Source: an uncultured Alistipes sp. (GTDB taxonomy: Bacteria; Bacteroidota; Bacteroidia; Bacteroidales; Rikenellaceae). Taken from it: 64,000 nt of DNA. A program made the position numbers and the translations under genes. Of the stretch, positions 47,911-56,510 are shown one piece after another. The stretch spans positions 32,986 to 96,985 of the forward strand of contig CAJUAV010000009.1 in assembly GCA_910584485.1 (NCBI GenBank), written 5' to 3'. The notes beneath the pieces are model-generated. The model searched no databases, was not told the DNA's origin, and was given only the letters and a program-made list of their open reading frames with translations. Position 1 is the first letter of the stretch. The number at the start of each line of letters is the position of its first letter.

Positions 47911-48309
47911 GGCTATATGATTGTTCGATAGTGGGCTGTTTGGATTCGGCAAAACAAATGAACAAAGGGTCTATTCGCTGCAGGAACAGCAATTATTTAT
48001 CGCCCATCAAAATTTTAACGATAAGAGGGAACTTAGAAAAGAATTTGCAGCGCGGTTTTGAAAGCTATCCGGATTGAGGGAAGTAATAGGATAAGCCCTG
48101 CAAGGTTGCAGAATGCCCCTATTATAACCGTCATATTGCGAGGCGACATATCCCTGCTACTTTGTCAAGGTCTCGCAACAAACGTTCAAGATAAGCGGAG
48201 AATACAAGGAACACCTCTTATAGAAGAAATATTCATTTCTTCTCAAATGTATTCATGCTACGCGCCATCGCATTTGCCGGCTTTATTCAGGGCTATATAT
48301 TCAGCCCGC
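47911..48309. other. Non-coding stretch between repeat and integrase terminator
   Basis: About 400 bp. A 99-codon frame on the plus strand has no recognisable domain and runs into the terminator stem, so I do not call it a gene. Nothing else is supported here. Confidence 0.55.
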
Positions 48310-48359
48310 AAAAAAGTTTACTTTCTTTTTCTCCTATACGCCCCCATAGCAAAGTAAAC
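48310..48359 (-). terminator. Rho-independent terminator of the integrase gene
   Basis: On the minus strand, GTTTACTTT (48359-48351) pairs with AAAGTAAAC (48324-48316) across a long 26-nt loop and is followed directly by TTTTTT. It lies 29 bp after the integrase stop. Confidence 0.7.
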
Positions 48360-48387
48360 CGTTTTCCAAACCGCGCTTGATTCAGAA

Positions 48388-49530
48388 TCAATCGAACAAT
48401 CCATTCACAAGATTCACCGCCTCGTCTTTCTTGCGATTGATGATTTTGGCGTATACCTGCGTCATCTTCACATCCGTATGGCCGAGCAGTTTCGAAGTCG
48501 TATATAAGTCCGCACCGAGCGTCAGCATCATCGTAGCGAACGTATGCCGGGCCGTGTGGAACGAGAACCGCTTGTCGATACCCGCCGCTTTCGCCCACGG
48601 CTTGAGCAGAATATTTATATGCGTCGTGGAGGGCAGGTCGAACACCGCATCCTCCGCCGTCTTCTCGCCCCGTTCGGGCATCCACCGTAGCGCTTCGGGC
48701 GAAAGCGGGAGGTAAATCGGTTCCTTTGTCTTCTGCATTACGACCTCTAACCGATATTGTCCGTTATCCGCATATACGTTCCCCCATTTTAAGCCGATTA
48801 TATCGCTTATCCTCAGTCCGCAGAAGCAGGAGAACAGGTAAGCCTGTTTTACCGCCTCATTCTTCATCGGAGTGGCGATCAATGCCCGAAGTTCCTCGAT
48901 GGTCATATACTCCCTTTTGCTTTCAGGACGATGTATCTTGTCCGAATTGCCGATTTTCGTAAAGGGGTTCAGTTTGATTACGTCGGCACGGACAGCGGCG
49001 TTCAACGCTCCGTTCAGTACTCGATAGTAGTTCTGTGCCGTGAACTTGGAAATGGGCTTACCCATGGGGCGGTACTCCGTCAGAAGGTAGTCGATATATC
49101 CTTGACAAAAGGTTTTGTCCACCTGCTCCATCGTTACCCGTTCTCCGGCATAGTTTTTCAGAATCTGAATAGCGACTTTGATCTGATGTCCGTCCTTCTT
49201 GCCGCGCTTTTGCTGGTTCTCCATGTAGGTATTCATCCAATCCAGCAATAAGACTGTTTCCTTATCATCGGTACGCTTTATGCCCGCTTCGCCGTTGGTC
49301 AGTTCGATGATGCGACGAGATTTGATCGTATTGGCTGCCGTCATGGTCGCTGCATTCCGCTTGCGGGCGTTATCGTCCGTTTCAGGGATGATGTACATCT
49401 TCAGATATTCATACGACCGTTTGCCATTGCGGTATATATCGAGATACAGGCTCTTGCTGCCGTCGGCCAAATCTTTCATCCGAAGGCGAATCGGCTCCTT
49501 AACTTTCGCGAGTTTCTTTACTCGGGGCAT
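48388..49530 (-). CDS. int: Tyrosine recombinase (island integrase)
   Basis: A 380-residue phage-type integrase of the kind found in Bacteroidetes mobile elements. An N-terminal arm-binding and SAM-like core-binding region is followed by a catalytic domain. The active-site set is Arg in CGLRISDIIGL, His-x-x-Arg in FHTARHTFATMM, His in LLGHTDVKMTQ and the nucleophile Tyr in TQVYAKI. It should cut and join the GTAGGAA core sites at each end. It sits 220 bp inside the right end of the island and is transcribed inwards. Confidence 0.94.
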   Translation of the reverse strand: MPRVKKLAKVKEPIRLRMKDLADGSKSLYLDIYRNGKRSYEYLKMYIIPETDDNARKRNAATMTAANTIKSRRIIELTNGEAGIKRTDDKETVLLLDWMNTYMENQQKRGKKDGHQIKVAIQILKNYAGERVTMEQVDKTFCQGYIDYLLTEYRPMGKPISKFTAQNYYRVLNGALNAAVRADVIKLNPFTKIGNSDKIHRPESKREYMTIEELRALIATPMKNEAVKQAYLFSCFCGLRISDIIGLKWGNVYADNGQYRLEVVMQKTKEPIYLPLSPEALRWMPERGEKTAEDAVFDLPSTTHINILLKPWAKAAGIDKRFSFHTARHTFATMMLTLGADLYTTSKLLGHTDVKMTQVYAKIINRKKDEAVNLVNGLFD

Positions 49531-49561
49531 AATGTCTCTTTTTTACTCGTTCTTCTTGCCG

Positions 49562-49569
49562 CAAAGGTA
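49562..49569 (-). promoter_or_regulatory. -7 promoter box of the integrase gene
   Basis: TACCTTTG on the minus strand fits TAnnTTTG, 31 bp before the integrase ATG. No good -33 TTG at 19-20 nt spacing. Confidence 0.5.
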
Positions 49570-49749
49570 GAAAGAATAATCCGAATTAAGGAACAAATAA
49601 GAAACAAAAATACACCGAAAAAGAACCAAGTAACTATAAATACTGAAAGCAAGTGAAAATACGGTAGTCGTTATAATATACTGATATAATGCTATTTTAT
49701 TTTCATTTGATTAGTTCTTGTTTTCATTCTCGAATCTTACTTTATAAAT

Positions 49750-49898
49750 GTAGGAAATTCATGTAACGGGGATAAGCTGACATTTCTCGCGTCGTATCCG
49801 TTTCGGATATGGGCGTGGGAGCTGTATCTTATTTTACGTTACCCGGTAATTCCTACGACCGACAGCCATGAAATAAGCTTTCAGCACCACGCTTTTCC
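49750..49898 (+). ncRNA. Main hairpin of a 6S-like structured RNA (right part of split gene)
   Basis: GTAGGAA (49750-49756) is also attR. Nested pairs run inward: GTAGGAA with TTCCTAC (49850-49856), GTAACG (49763-49768) with CGTTAC (49837-49842), ATAAG (49772-49776) with CTTAT (49828-49832), TCTCGCGTC (49785-49793) with GGGCGTGGGA (49811-49820, several wobbles), and TATCCG with CGGATA around TTT (49795-49809). Outside, ACAGCC (49862-49867) and CTTTTCC (49892-49898) have partners only left of the island. A weak promoter-like TTG-17-TACTTTAT inside the island end could still transcribe this hairpin. Confidence 0.5.
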
Positions 49899-49952
49899 TT
49901 TTGACGATCGATCCTTTTCGAGGTGCGGAACGGGGCAAATTCCTTTTTCGAT

Positions 49953-50261
49953 ATGTTTTGCAAATATTGCGGAGCGGAAATCAACGACGATGCAGCAGTC
50001 TGCATCAAATGCGGTCGTGCAGTCAACACCATTGCTTCAAACGAAGAAACCAGTCAAAAAGATTGGCTCGCAACCCTCCTGCTTTGCTTCTTCCTGGGCG
50101 GACTGGGCGTTCATCGCTTCTACGTCGGTAAAGTCGGCACCGGTATCGTACAACTCCTCACGCTCGGAGGATGCGGCATCTGGGCGTTGATCGACTTCGT
50201 CTTCATCGCCATCGGCAGCTTCACCGATGCCGACGGCAAACGGATCGCGAACAACCGATAA
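49953..50261 (+). CDS. TM2-domain protein with N-terminal zinc ribbon
   Basis: A 102-residue membrane protein. The first 25 residues form a small zinc ribbon (MFCKYCG...VCIKCGRAV, a Cys-x2-Cys pair twice). Two membrane helices of a TM2 domain follow (LLLCFFLGGLGVHRFYVGK, then GGCGIWALIDFVFIAIGSF). The start at 49953 keeps the ribbon intact; an ATG at 49923 would add ten unrelated residues. The function of TM2 proteins in bacteria is not known. It is followed after 3 bp by a DUF2752 gene, a common pairing in Bacteroidetes. Confidence 0.88.
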   Translation: MFCKYCGAEINDDAAVCIKCGRAVNTIASNEETSQKDWLATLLLCFFLGGLGVHRFYVGKVGTGIVQLLTLGGCGIWALIDFVFIAIGSFTDADGKRIANNR

Positions 50262-50264
50262 CGC

Positions 50265-50654
50265 ATGGCATCGCGACAAGGCCGCTGCCGCCTCACGACG
50301 ATGTTGTCCGCAACGGTTCTGCTTGCCTGCTGCGGTATCGGATATCCGCGATGCGCCTTGCCCTGTCTCTTCAAAAGCCTGACCGGCTTCGATTGTCCGG
50401 CGTGCGGCGCACAGCGTGCCCTGCATGCGCTGTCGTGCGGAGCCTGGCGGGAGGCCTTTTGGCAGAATCCTTATCTGGCGATTGTCGGAGCGGGCAGTCT
50501 GACGATCGTCTTGTTCAGGGCATTCGCTCCCCGAAAAAAGGCTGTCGTCGAACGATGGCTTCGCCATCCGCTGTCGATCGCGCTGTTTGCCTGCTGCATG
50601 GTCGGCTGGTGGGTTTTCCGCAATACGGATTGCTGGCTCTCCATCTATTCTTAA
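50265..50654 (+). CDS. DUF2752 membrane protein
   Basis: A 129-residue protein with three hydrophobic segments. The DUF2752 signature is the block FDCPACGAQRALHALSCG near residue 42, with a CxxCG pair followed by an Arg and a His. The role is unknown. It lies 3 bp after the TM2 gene, so the two form an operon. Confidence 0.85.
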   Translation: MASRQGRCRLTTMLSATVLLACCGIGYPRCALPCLFKSLTGFDCPACGAQRALHALSCGAWREAFWQNPYLAIVGAGSLTIVLFRAFAPRKKAVVERWLRHPLSIALFACCMVGWWVFRNTDCWLSIYS

Positions 50655-50665
50655 CATGCCGTCTC

Positions 50666-50700
50666 AAAAAAACGGAGGATCCTTTTTCGGGATCCTCCGT
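50666..50700. terminator. Bidirectional terminator between DUF2752 and rplS
   Basis: ACGGAGGATCC (50672-50682) pairs with GGATCCTCCGT (50690-50700) around a 7-nt loop. On the minus strand it is followed by seven T residues, serving rplS; on the plus strand the T-run (CGGTTTTCGG) is weaker. Confidence 0.88.
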
Positions 50701-50719
50701 CGGTTTTCGGCACGGTCGG

Positions 50720-51094
50720 CTATTTGGCCGAGGTCATGCGCTTCTCCTTGATGCGGGCCTTCTTGCCGGTCAGCTTGCGCAGGTAGTAGATACGTGCGCG
50801 ACGTACGACACCCACCTTGTTCACCTCGATCTTGTCGATGTGGGGCGAGTAGAGGGGGAAGATACGCTCGACGCCCACGCCGCCCGAAATCTTGCGGATC
50901 GTGAACATCTTCGTCTTGCCCGAGCCCTTGATCTGGATTACCACACCGCGGAAGCTCTGCAGGCGCTCCTTGTTACCCTCGACGATCCGGTAGGTCACCG
51001 TGATCGTGTCACCGGCCTTGAACGACGGCACGTCGGCCTCCGTCTTCGGCCACATCTGCTCGTTCACGAGCTTGATGATTGCATCCTTGTTCAT
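50720..51094 (-). CDS. rplS: 50S ribosomal protein L19
   Basis: Large-subunit protein at the interface with the 30S subunit. From the ATG at 51094 it has 124 residues. It contains [33 protein letters not shown], and [19 protein letters not shown], all standard for L19. The frame is open further upstream, but nothing there resembles L19. A consensus promoter about 165 bp upstream implies a leader of about 160 nt. Confidence 0.97.
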   Translation of the reverse strand: MNKDAIIKLVNEQMWPKTEADVPSFKAGDTITVTYRIVEGNKERLQSFRGVVIQIKGSGKTKMFTIRKISGGVGVERIFPLYSPHIDKIEVNKVGVVRRARIYYLRKLTGKKARIKEKRMTSAK

Positions 51095-51261
51095 GTTGCA
51101 ACATGTTTTTTTGAGTTCCGCATCCAACATTCCCGCTGTGTCCGCGCTACCATGCAGAGCCCTCTCCGCAATCCCGCGACCCGCACCCGAAACCGCGCGT
51201 CGGATCGCCCTTGCCCGCGACACCCTCTGAAAGAGGTTGATCTGCGCCCTTTTGGGGAGGG

Positions 51262-51292
51262 CAAAGTTAGACAAAAAAAACGGCCCCGCCAA
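51262..51292 (-). promoter_or_regulatory. Bacteroidetes-type promoter of rplS
   Basis: TTG (51292-51290), 20 nt, TAACTTTG (51269-51262) on the minus strand matches the consensus. Confidence 0.8.
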
Positions 51293-51753
51293 CTTTCCGC
51301 CTCTTTTTTTCCGTCGGCGCTGCCCGCCGCTTCGTCGCCGCTCCCCGAGTCGGACCGCGCCGCCGCGCCTTTCCGCCCCCGCAGCAACCCGCAGCAACCC
51401 GCAGCGACCCGCCCCAGCTGCCTTTGCCGCCTCCCGAGGACGGACCCTCGCCGCAGCCATTTCCGCCCGCGAGACGACCCGTCGCCGCAAACCCGCAGTT
51501 CCTTTGCCGCTCCTCGGAGGCAAGCGCACCGCCTCTTCCGGCCCTCGGGCAGACCGCACCGCAGCCGCCCGTCACTCTCTCTTCGGCCTCTCCGAGGCCG
51601 CATGCTCCGTCCCCGCCACACCATCTCCGCCCTCCAAAGCCGCCCGCTCCACTCCCTGCCGCACCTCGAAAGCTGCCGCTCCTCCTCCGACCCTCGGGCA
51701 GCCCACTCCGACACTGCCTCTTCCCCGCCCCTCGCGACAACCAGCCCCCGCGT
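51293..51753. other. C-rich, G-poor intergenic stretch
   Basis: About 460 bp between the rplS and surE promoters. The plus strand is unusually rich in C with short CCGCAGCAACC repeats at about 51375-51412 and frequent CCTCC and CGCCGC runs. Long frames on both strands are low-complexity Pro/Arg/Ser and Gly/Arg strings with no domain, so no gene is called. Confidence 0.6.
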
Positions 51754-51784
51754 TTGTTTCTGCGGCCGACTTTGCGTATCTTTG
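51754..51784 (+). promoter_or_regulatory. Bacteroidetes-type promoter of surE
   Basis: TTG (51754-51756), 20 nt, TATCTTTG (51777-51784): exact consensus, 29 bp before the surE ATG. Confidence 0.85.
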
Positions 51785-51812
51785 CTCCCCGAACCAACAA
51801 CATGCGAACAAG

Positions 51813-52577
51813 ATGCAGGAGCGATTGATTTTAGTGACGAACGACGACGGCTGGAACGCCAAGGGGCTGCAAGCCGCCATCGAGGTGGCGAAACCCTTCG
51901 GACGGGTGGTGGCCGTGGCCCCCGAGACGACCCAGAGCGGCATGAGCCAGGCGATCACGATGTATCGGCCGCTCTTTCTGAAGAAGCGCCGCGAGGAGGA
52001 GGGCGTCACGGTCTACTCCTTCTCGGGCACCCCCGTCGACTGCGTGAAGATGGCCTTCGACCACCTCCTGCGCGAGGAGCGGATCGATCTGGTCCTCTCG
52101 GGCATCAACCACGGCTCGAACTCGGCGGTCAATGTCCTCTACTCGGGGACGATGGGAGCCGCGATCGAAGGGAGCTTCTACGGCTGTCCCGCGATCGGCC
52201 TCTCGCTCACGGATCACGACCTCGACGCCGATTTCGACGCCGCGATCCGCTACGGCCGCCGCATCGTGGAGCGCCTCCTCGCGAGCGGGGTCGAGCTCCC
52301 CTGCTGCCTCAACGTCAACGTCCCCGTCGGTCGCCCAGAGGCGCTGCGCGGCATCCGCCTCTGCCGCCAGAACCGCGGCTACTGGCGCGAGGAGTTCTTC
52401 CGCCGCGAAGACCCCCACGGCCGCGAATATTTCTGGCTGACGGGCGAATTCGTGAATGCCGAGCCCGAAGCGGAGGATACCGACGAGTGGGCCCTCGCCC
52501 ACGGCTACGTCTCGGTCGTCCCCGTGCAGGTGGACCTGACCGACTACGGTAAGTTCGGCCGCCTCTCGTTCGACTGA
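51813..52577 (+). CDS. surE: 5'/3'-nucleotidase SurE
   Basis: Metal-dependent phosphatase that removes phosphate from nucleoside monophosphates. From ATG 51813 it has 254 residues. The metal site appears as ILVTNDDGWNAKG, with further family blocks VAPETTQSGMSQAIT, SGTPVDCVKMA, LVLSGINHGSNSA and YSGTMGAAIEG. It is monocistronic with its own promoter and terminator. Confidence 0.96.
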   Translation: MQERLILVTNDDGWNAKGLQAAIEVAKPFGRVVAVAPETTQSGMSQAITMYRPLFLKKRREEEGVTVYSFSGTPVDCVKMAFDHLLREERIDLVLSGINHGSNSAVNVLYSGTMGAAIEGSFYGCPAIGLSLTDHDLDADFDAAIRYGRRIVERLLASGVELPCCLNVNVPVGRPEALRGIRLCRQNRGYWREEFFRREDPHGREYFWLTGEFVNAEPEAEDTDEWALAHGYVSVVPVQVDLTDYGKFGRLSFD

Positions 52578-52595
52578 CCCGCCCGACGCAAAAAA

Positions 52596-52634
52596 AAGCA
52601 GCCGCTTCCGAAACGATCGGAAGCGGCTGCTTTC
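52596..52634. terminator. Bidirectional terminator between surE and the M13 peptidase
   Basis: A perfect 16-bp stem (52596-52611 with 52619-52634) has a 7-nt loop. On the minus strand the stem runs into a T-run of eight; on the plus strand CTTTCG follows. Confidence 0.9.
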
Positions 52635-52718
52635 GTTATGGACGGCGATCCCTGCCGACGGCTGCGGCGGAAAAAACCGTGCGGCGGGGGCGGCCGCCCG
52701 AAAGCGGCCGCCGCTCCG

Positions 52719-54740
52719 TTACCAGATCACCACGCGCAGCTCCTCGGGGAGGAACATCGCCCCTTCGGTGATGCCGAAGGCATCGTAGAACGATTGCAGG
52801 TTGCGCAACGTGGCGTTCACGCGGTTCTTGCCGAGCGAATGCACGTCGAGCTTCGTGAGACGGGCGATCTCCTCATCACGGATGTTCTGTCCCCAGAGCG
52901 CCGCATAGGCGAGGTAGAAGCGCTGCGCGGCCGTGAAGCCGTCGATCGGCGCGGGCTCCGCCCCCTCCAGCGCATTGTGCAGGGCCGTCCAGGCGACGCG
53001 CAGGCCGCCCTGGTCGGCGATGTTCTCGCCCAGCGACAGCGCACCGTCGGCATAAACGGCGGGGCGGTCCTCCTTGGCGGGCAGCACCTCGATGGCGTTG
53101 AACTGCTCGACGAGCACCGCCGTCTTGGCCTTGAAGGCCTCGGCGTCGGCCTCGGTCCACCAGTTGTTCATGTTGCCGTCCTTGTCGAAATTGCGACCCT
53201 GATCGTCGAATCCGTGGGTCATCTCGTGGCCGATCACCACGCCGATGGCGCCGTAGTTCACCGCATCGTCGGCCGTCGGGTTGAAGAAGGGAGGCTGGAG
53301 AATAGCGGCGGGGAAGCAGATTTCGTTCGTCGTGGGGTTGTAGTAGGCGTTCACGGTCTGCGGCGACATGAACCACTCGTCGCGGTCGACCTCCTTGCCC
53401 AGCTTGGCGAAATTATCGGCCGCGTACCACGCATTGGCGCGCTTGACATTCTCCCAGTAGCTCGCCGCGGGATCGATCGCGAGCGACGAATAATCTTTCC
53501 ACTTGTCGGGGTAGCCGATCTTCACGGTGAAGGTCGCCAGCTTCTCGCGCGCCTTGGCCTTCGTGGCTTCCGACATCCAGTCGAGGGCGTCGATGTGCTC
53601 GCCGAGGGCCGTCTGCAGGTTGCCGACGAGCGTCAGCATGCGGGCCTTCTGCTCCTCGGGGAAATATTTCGCCACGTACATCTCGCCCACGGCCTCCGAG
53701 AGGATCGAGTTGGGCACGGCCATGGCGCGCTTCCAGCGCGGCTTCATCTCGGCCTTGCCCGACATCTGACGGCCGAAGAAATCGAACGAGGCGGCGTAGA
53801 GCTCGTCGCCGAGGTACGAGGAGGCATCCAGCAGCACCGAGGCGGCCAGGTAGTCGCGGAGCGTGTCGGCGGACTCGGTCTCGAGCAGCGCGTTCACCAG
53901 ATCGAGCACCTCGGGCTGGCCGACGATGATCGTCTCGAAATCGCCGCAGCCCACCCCTTGCAGGTAGGCCGTCCAGTCGATGTTCGGATAGCGGCGCACG
54001 AACTGCTCCTTCGACATCGGGTTATAGGAGGCGGCGATGTTGCGCAGCTCGACGTTCGAGCGGAATTTCGCGGCCAGCTTCGTCTCGAAGGCCACGACGC
54101 CCGCGGCGCGCTCGGCGGCGCGCTCCAGCCCCGCCAGCCCGAAGGCCTTCTCGAGAAGGGCCGCGTAGCCCTTGCGCAGTTCGGCGTGCTCGGCGTCGAG
54201 GTAGTAGTCGCGGTTCCCCATGCCGAGGCCCGACTGCGAAACGTAGAGGGCGTTCATCGAGCTGTTCATCAGGTCCGATTCGACGCCCATGGCGAAGAGC
54301 GGGTTGCCGCTCTCGGTGTGGATCGCGGCCAGCACGGGAGCCAGCGCACGCACGTCGGCAGCGCCGTAGATGCGCTCCAGATCGGCCTGCACGGGGGTCA
54401 TGCCCTCCTCGTTGCGGCGCACCGAGTCGAGCCCCATGCGGTAGAGGTCCGAAATCTTCTGCTCGACGGTGCCCTGCGCCGCCTTGCTCTCGGCCATCGC
54501 CGCGAAGAGCTCGTTGATGCGGCGTTCGTTGTTTTCGCGCAGCACGTCGAACGAGCCGTAGCGCGAGAACTCGGGTTTGAGCGGATTTTTCCGCTGCCAG
54601 CCGCCCGTGGCGTACTGGTAAAAATCTTCGCTCGGCGCGATCGACGGATCGAGGTTCGTCGGATCGATCGCCGGCGTTTGTTGCGTGGTCTGACAACCTG
54701 CCATTGCGATCATGGATGCTAAATAAAGCAGTCTCTTCAT
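52719..54740 (-). CDS. M13-family zinc metallopeptidase lipoprotein (PepO/neprilysin type)
   Basis: An exported endopeptidase of 673 residues from the ATG at 54740. The N-terminus KRLLYLASMIAMAGCQTTQQ is a lipoprotein signal with lipobox MAGC. The neprilysin N-terminal domain (DFYQYATGGWQRKN) is followed by NAYYNPTTNEICFPAAILQPPFF and the zinc site VIGHEMTHGFDDQG, near residue 505. The third ligand is in GENIADQGGL. The protein ends FLPEELRVVIW with the family's conserved Trp. Confidence 0.94.
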   Translation of the reverse strand: MKRLLYLASMIAMAGCQTTQQTPAIDPTNLDPSIAPSEDFYQYATGGWQRKNPLKPEFSRYGSFDVLRENNERRINELFAAMAESKAAQGTVEQKISDLYRMGLDSVRRNEEGMTPVQADLERIYGAADVRALAPVLAAIHTESGNPLFAMGVESDLMNSSMNALYVSQSGLGMGNRDYYLDAEHAELRKGYAALLEKAFGLAGLERAAERAAGVVAFETKLAAKFRSNVELRNIAASYNPMSKEQFVRRYPNIDWTAYLQGVGCGDFETIIVGQPEVLDLVNALLETESADTLRDYLAASVLLDASSYLGDELYAASFDFFGRQMSGKAEMKPRWKRAMAVPNSILSEAVGEMYVAKYFPEEQKARMLTLVGNLQTALGEHIDALDWMSEATKAKAREKLATFTVKIGYPDKWKDYSSLAIDPAASYWENVKRANAWYAADNFAKLGKEVDRDEWFMSPQTVNAYYNPTTNEICFPAAILQPPFFNPTADDAVNYGAIGVVIGHEMTHGFDDQGRNFDKDGNMNNWWTEADAEAFKAKTAVLVEQFNAIEVLPAKEDRPAVYADGALSLGENIADQGGLRVAWTALHNALEGAEPAPIDGFTAAQRFYLAYAALWGQNIRDEEIARLTKLDVHSLGKNRVNATLRNLQSFYDAFGITEGAMFLPEELRVVIW

Positions 54741-54825
54741 GGTATTGCGTTTTTGTCGTTTTTTCGTCGTGCGGAGGGGGCTCGCAGAGGGCGACGGGCC
54801 GACGCCGAACGTTGCGGAATCGGCC

Positions 54826-54890
54826 TCGCAGAGGTCGGCGGGTCGAAGCCTCGTAGCGCCAAGGCCCGCATGCTGCGTGCCCGCCGCAGG
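54826..54890 (-). repeat. Degenerate family 1 repeat
   Basis: Read on the minus strand, GGCCTTGGCGCTACGAGGC resembles a decayed core, and the hairpin GGCCTC-GCA-GAGGTC (54822-54836) matches the terminal hairpin of other copies. The 54741-54939 gap holds nothing else that I can support. Confidence 0.5.
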
Positions 54891-54939
54891 CTTCGACCCG
54901 GCAAAGGCATGCACCTTCCGTCTTAAGCCCCGCCCTCCG

Positions 54940-54972
54940 AAAGAGACGAAGACCGCCCTTGCGGCGGCCTTC
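54940..54972 (-). terminator. Probable terminator of pgk
   Basis: GAAGGCCGCC pairs with GGCGGTCTTC (54972-54963 with 54957-54948, one mismatch) on the minus strand, followed by GTCTCTTTC. The T-run is weak. It lies 12 bp after the pgk stop. Confidence 0.55.
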
Positions 54973-54984
54973 GTGCTGGGTCGG

Positions 54985-56247
54985 TTAGTCGCGGATGGCC
55001 GCTACGCCCGGCAGGTCGCCGAACTCGATGTATTCGAGCAGCGCGCCGCCGCCCGTCGAGATGTACGACACGCGGTCGGCCAGCCCGAACTTGTTGATGC
55101 AGGCCACCGAGTCGCCGCCGCCGATGAGCGAGAAGGCGCCCTTCTCGGTCGCCTCGGCGATCGCTTCGGCCACCTCTTTCGAGCCCGTGGCGAACTTGTC
55201 GATTTCGAAGACGCCCACGGGACCGTTCCAGAGGATCGTCTTGCAGCCGAGGATATGCTCGCGGAAGGCCTTCTTGCCCTCCGTGGCGATGTCGACGCCC
55301 TCCCACTCATCGGGAATGTTCATCACCGAAGCCTCCTGCGTATGGGCGTCCTCGGCGAACTTGTCGCAGATCAGGGCATCGGGCGACATGACGAGCTGAA
55401 CGCCCTTCTGCTTGGCCAGCTCGAGGATCTCCAGCGCTACGGGGAACATCTCAGGCTCGCAGATCGACTTGCCGACCTTGCCGCCGCGGGCACCCGCGAA
55501 GGTGTAGGTCATGCCGCCGCCGATGATGATCGAGTCGACCTTCTCGATGAGGGCCTTGATGACGCCGATCTTCGACGACACCTTCGAGCCGCCGATGATG
55601 GCGCAGAAGGGATGCTGCGGCTGCTCCATCACCTCCGAGATGGCCTTCACCTCCTTCTCCATGAGGTAGCCGAACATCTTGTCGTTGGGGAAATGCTTGG
55701 CGATCAGATAGGTCGAGGCGTGCTTGCGGTGCGCCGTACCGAAGGCGTCGTTGACGTAGCAGTCGGCATACGAAGCCAGACGCTTCACGAACTCCTGCTG
55801 CGGACCCTCCTTGAGGGCCTTCTTGGCGGCCTCCTTCTCCTCTTTCGTGGCATCCTCGGCCAGCCCGCGGGGCTTGCCCTCCTCCTCGGCGTAGAAGCGG
55901 AGGTTTTCGAGCAGCGCCACCTCGCCCGCCTTCAGGTTCTTGCAGATCTCGGCGGCGCGGTCGCCCATGCAGTCGCCCGCGAAGATCACCTTCGTGCCGA
56001 GGTTCTTCTCGACGGCGGGGATGATCTGCTGCAGCGAATACTTCGGATCGGGGTTCTTCTTCGGACGCCCCATGTGCGACATGAGGATCACGGCCCCCCC
56101 CTCGTCGAGGACCTTGCGGATGGTGGGGACGGCCGCACGGATGCGCGTGTCGTCGGTCACGTTGCCCTGCGCGTCGACGGGGACGTTGAAATCCACACGG
56201 ATGATGGCGCGCTTGCCTTTGAAATCGTAGTTGTCGATCGAAATCAT
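54985..56247 (-). CDS. pgk: Phosphoglycerate kinase
   Basis: Transfers phosphate from 1,3-bisphosphoglycerate to ADP in glycolysis. From the ATG at 56247 it has 420 residues. It begins [22 protein letters not shown], followed by [25 protein letters not shown], the [12 protein letters not shown] block, [14 protein letters not shown] and the C-terminal [13 protein letters not shown] nucleotide loop. An earlier in-frame ATG at 56292 lies inside the promoter and was rejected. Two tandem consensus promoters lie upstream. Confidence 0.97.
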   Translation of the reverse strand: MISIDNYDFKGKRAIIRVDFNVPVDAQGNVTDDTRIRAAVPTIRKVLDEGGAVILMSHMGRPKKNPDPKYSLQQIIPAVEKNLGTKVIFAGDCMGDRAAEICKNLKAGEVALLENLRFYAEEEGKPRGLAEDATKEEKEAAKKALKEGPQQEFVKRLASYADCYVNDAFGTAHRKHASTYLIAKHFPNDKMFGYLMEKEVKAISEVMEQPQHPFCAIIGGSKVSSKIGVIKALIEKVDSIIIGGGMTYTFAGARGGKVGKSICEPEMFPVALEILELAKQKGVQLVMSPDALICDKFAEDAHTQEASVMNIPDEWEGVDIATEGKKAFREHILGCKTILWNGPVGVFEIDKFATGSKEVAEAIAEATEKGAFSLIGGGDSVACINKFGLADRVSYISTGGGALLEYIEFGDLPGVAAIRD

Positions 56248-56289
56248 AGTTATTTGAATGTTAGTTGTTCTGCCATGCAAATATCGGGG

Positions 56290-56393
56290 CAAAGATACGA
56301 ATAAGCGAGGGCAAAAGCAAGCGTGCTTGCAATTTGCCGAGCGGGAGTATCTTGGACGCAGTCAAAGATACGAAAAGTCGAGCGCAGAAGCAA
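56290..56393 (-). promoter_or_regulatory. Two tandem consensus promoters of pgk
   Basis: P1: TTG (56320-56318), 20 nt, TATCTTTG (56297-56290). P2: TTG (56393-56391), 20 nt, TATCTTTG (56370-56363). Both match exactly. The P1 region (TTGCTTTTGCCCTCGCTTAT and the bases after it, to TATCTTTG) is identical to the der promoter at 60303-60333, and the P1-P2 spacing of 73 bp equals the repeat length near der. Confidence 0.82.
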
Positions 56394-56434
56394 ATGCAGT
56401 TTGCATTTTGCCGAGTTATCAAAGGGGCGGATGC

Positions 56435-56510
56435 GACGTCGCAGACGTCGGCGGGCCGCAGCTTCGCCGCGCGAAGGCCCGCATGCTGCGTTCCTCCGCA
56501 AGCTGCGCCC
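56435..56510 (-). repeat. Family 1 repeat, minus orientation
   Basis: The hairpin GACGTC-GCA-GACGTC (56435-56449) is followed by GCGGGCCGCAGCTTCGC and GCGAAGGCCCGC, a complete core read on the minus strand. The rest of the 56394-56715 gap holds GC-rich filler with no gene. Confidence 0.75.

Larger units (their letters stand above)
34813..49756. mobile_element. Integrated genomic island carrying two defence modules
   Basis: A ~14.9-kb block, visibly AT-richer than the flanks, with a tyrosine recombinase at its right end. A 7-bp direct repeat GTAGGAA lies at both edges (34813-34819 and 49750-49756), giving candidate attL and attR. Contents: the MORC-type restriction-modification operon with vsr, the RloA/RloB-like operon with a third gene, the integrase, and non-coding stretches at both ends. 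No conjugation, relaxase or replication genes were found, so it would need help to move between cells, or it is a remnant of a larger element. Confidence 0.8.

Noticed and set aside
48058..48357. 99-codon frame left of the integrase
   Set aside because: No domain, no promoter or start context, and it runs into the integrase terminator stem.
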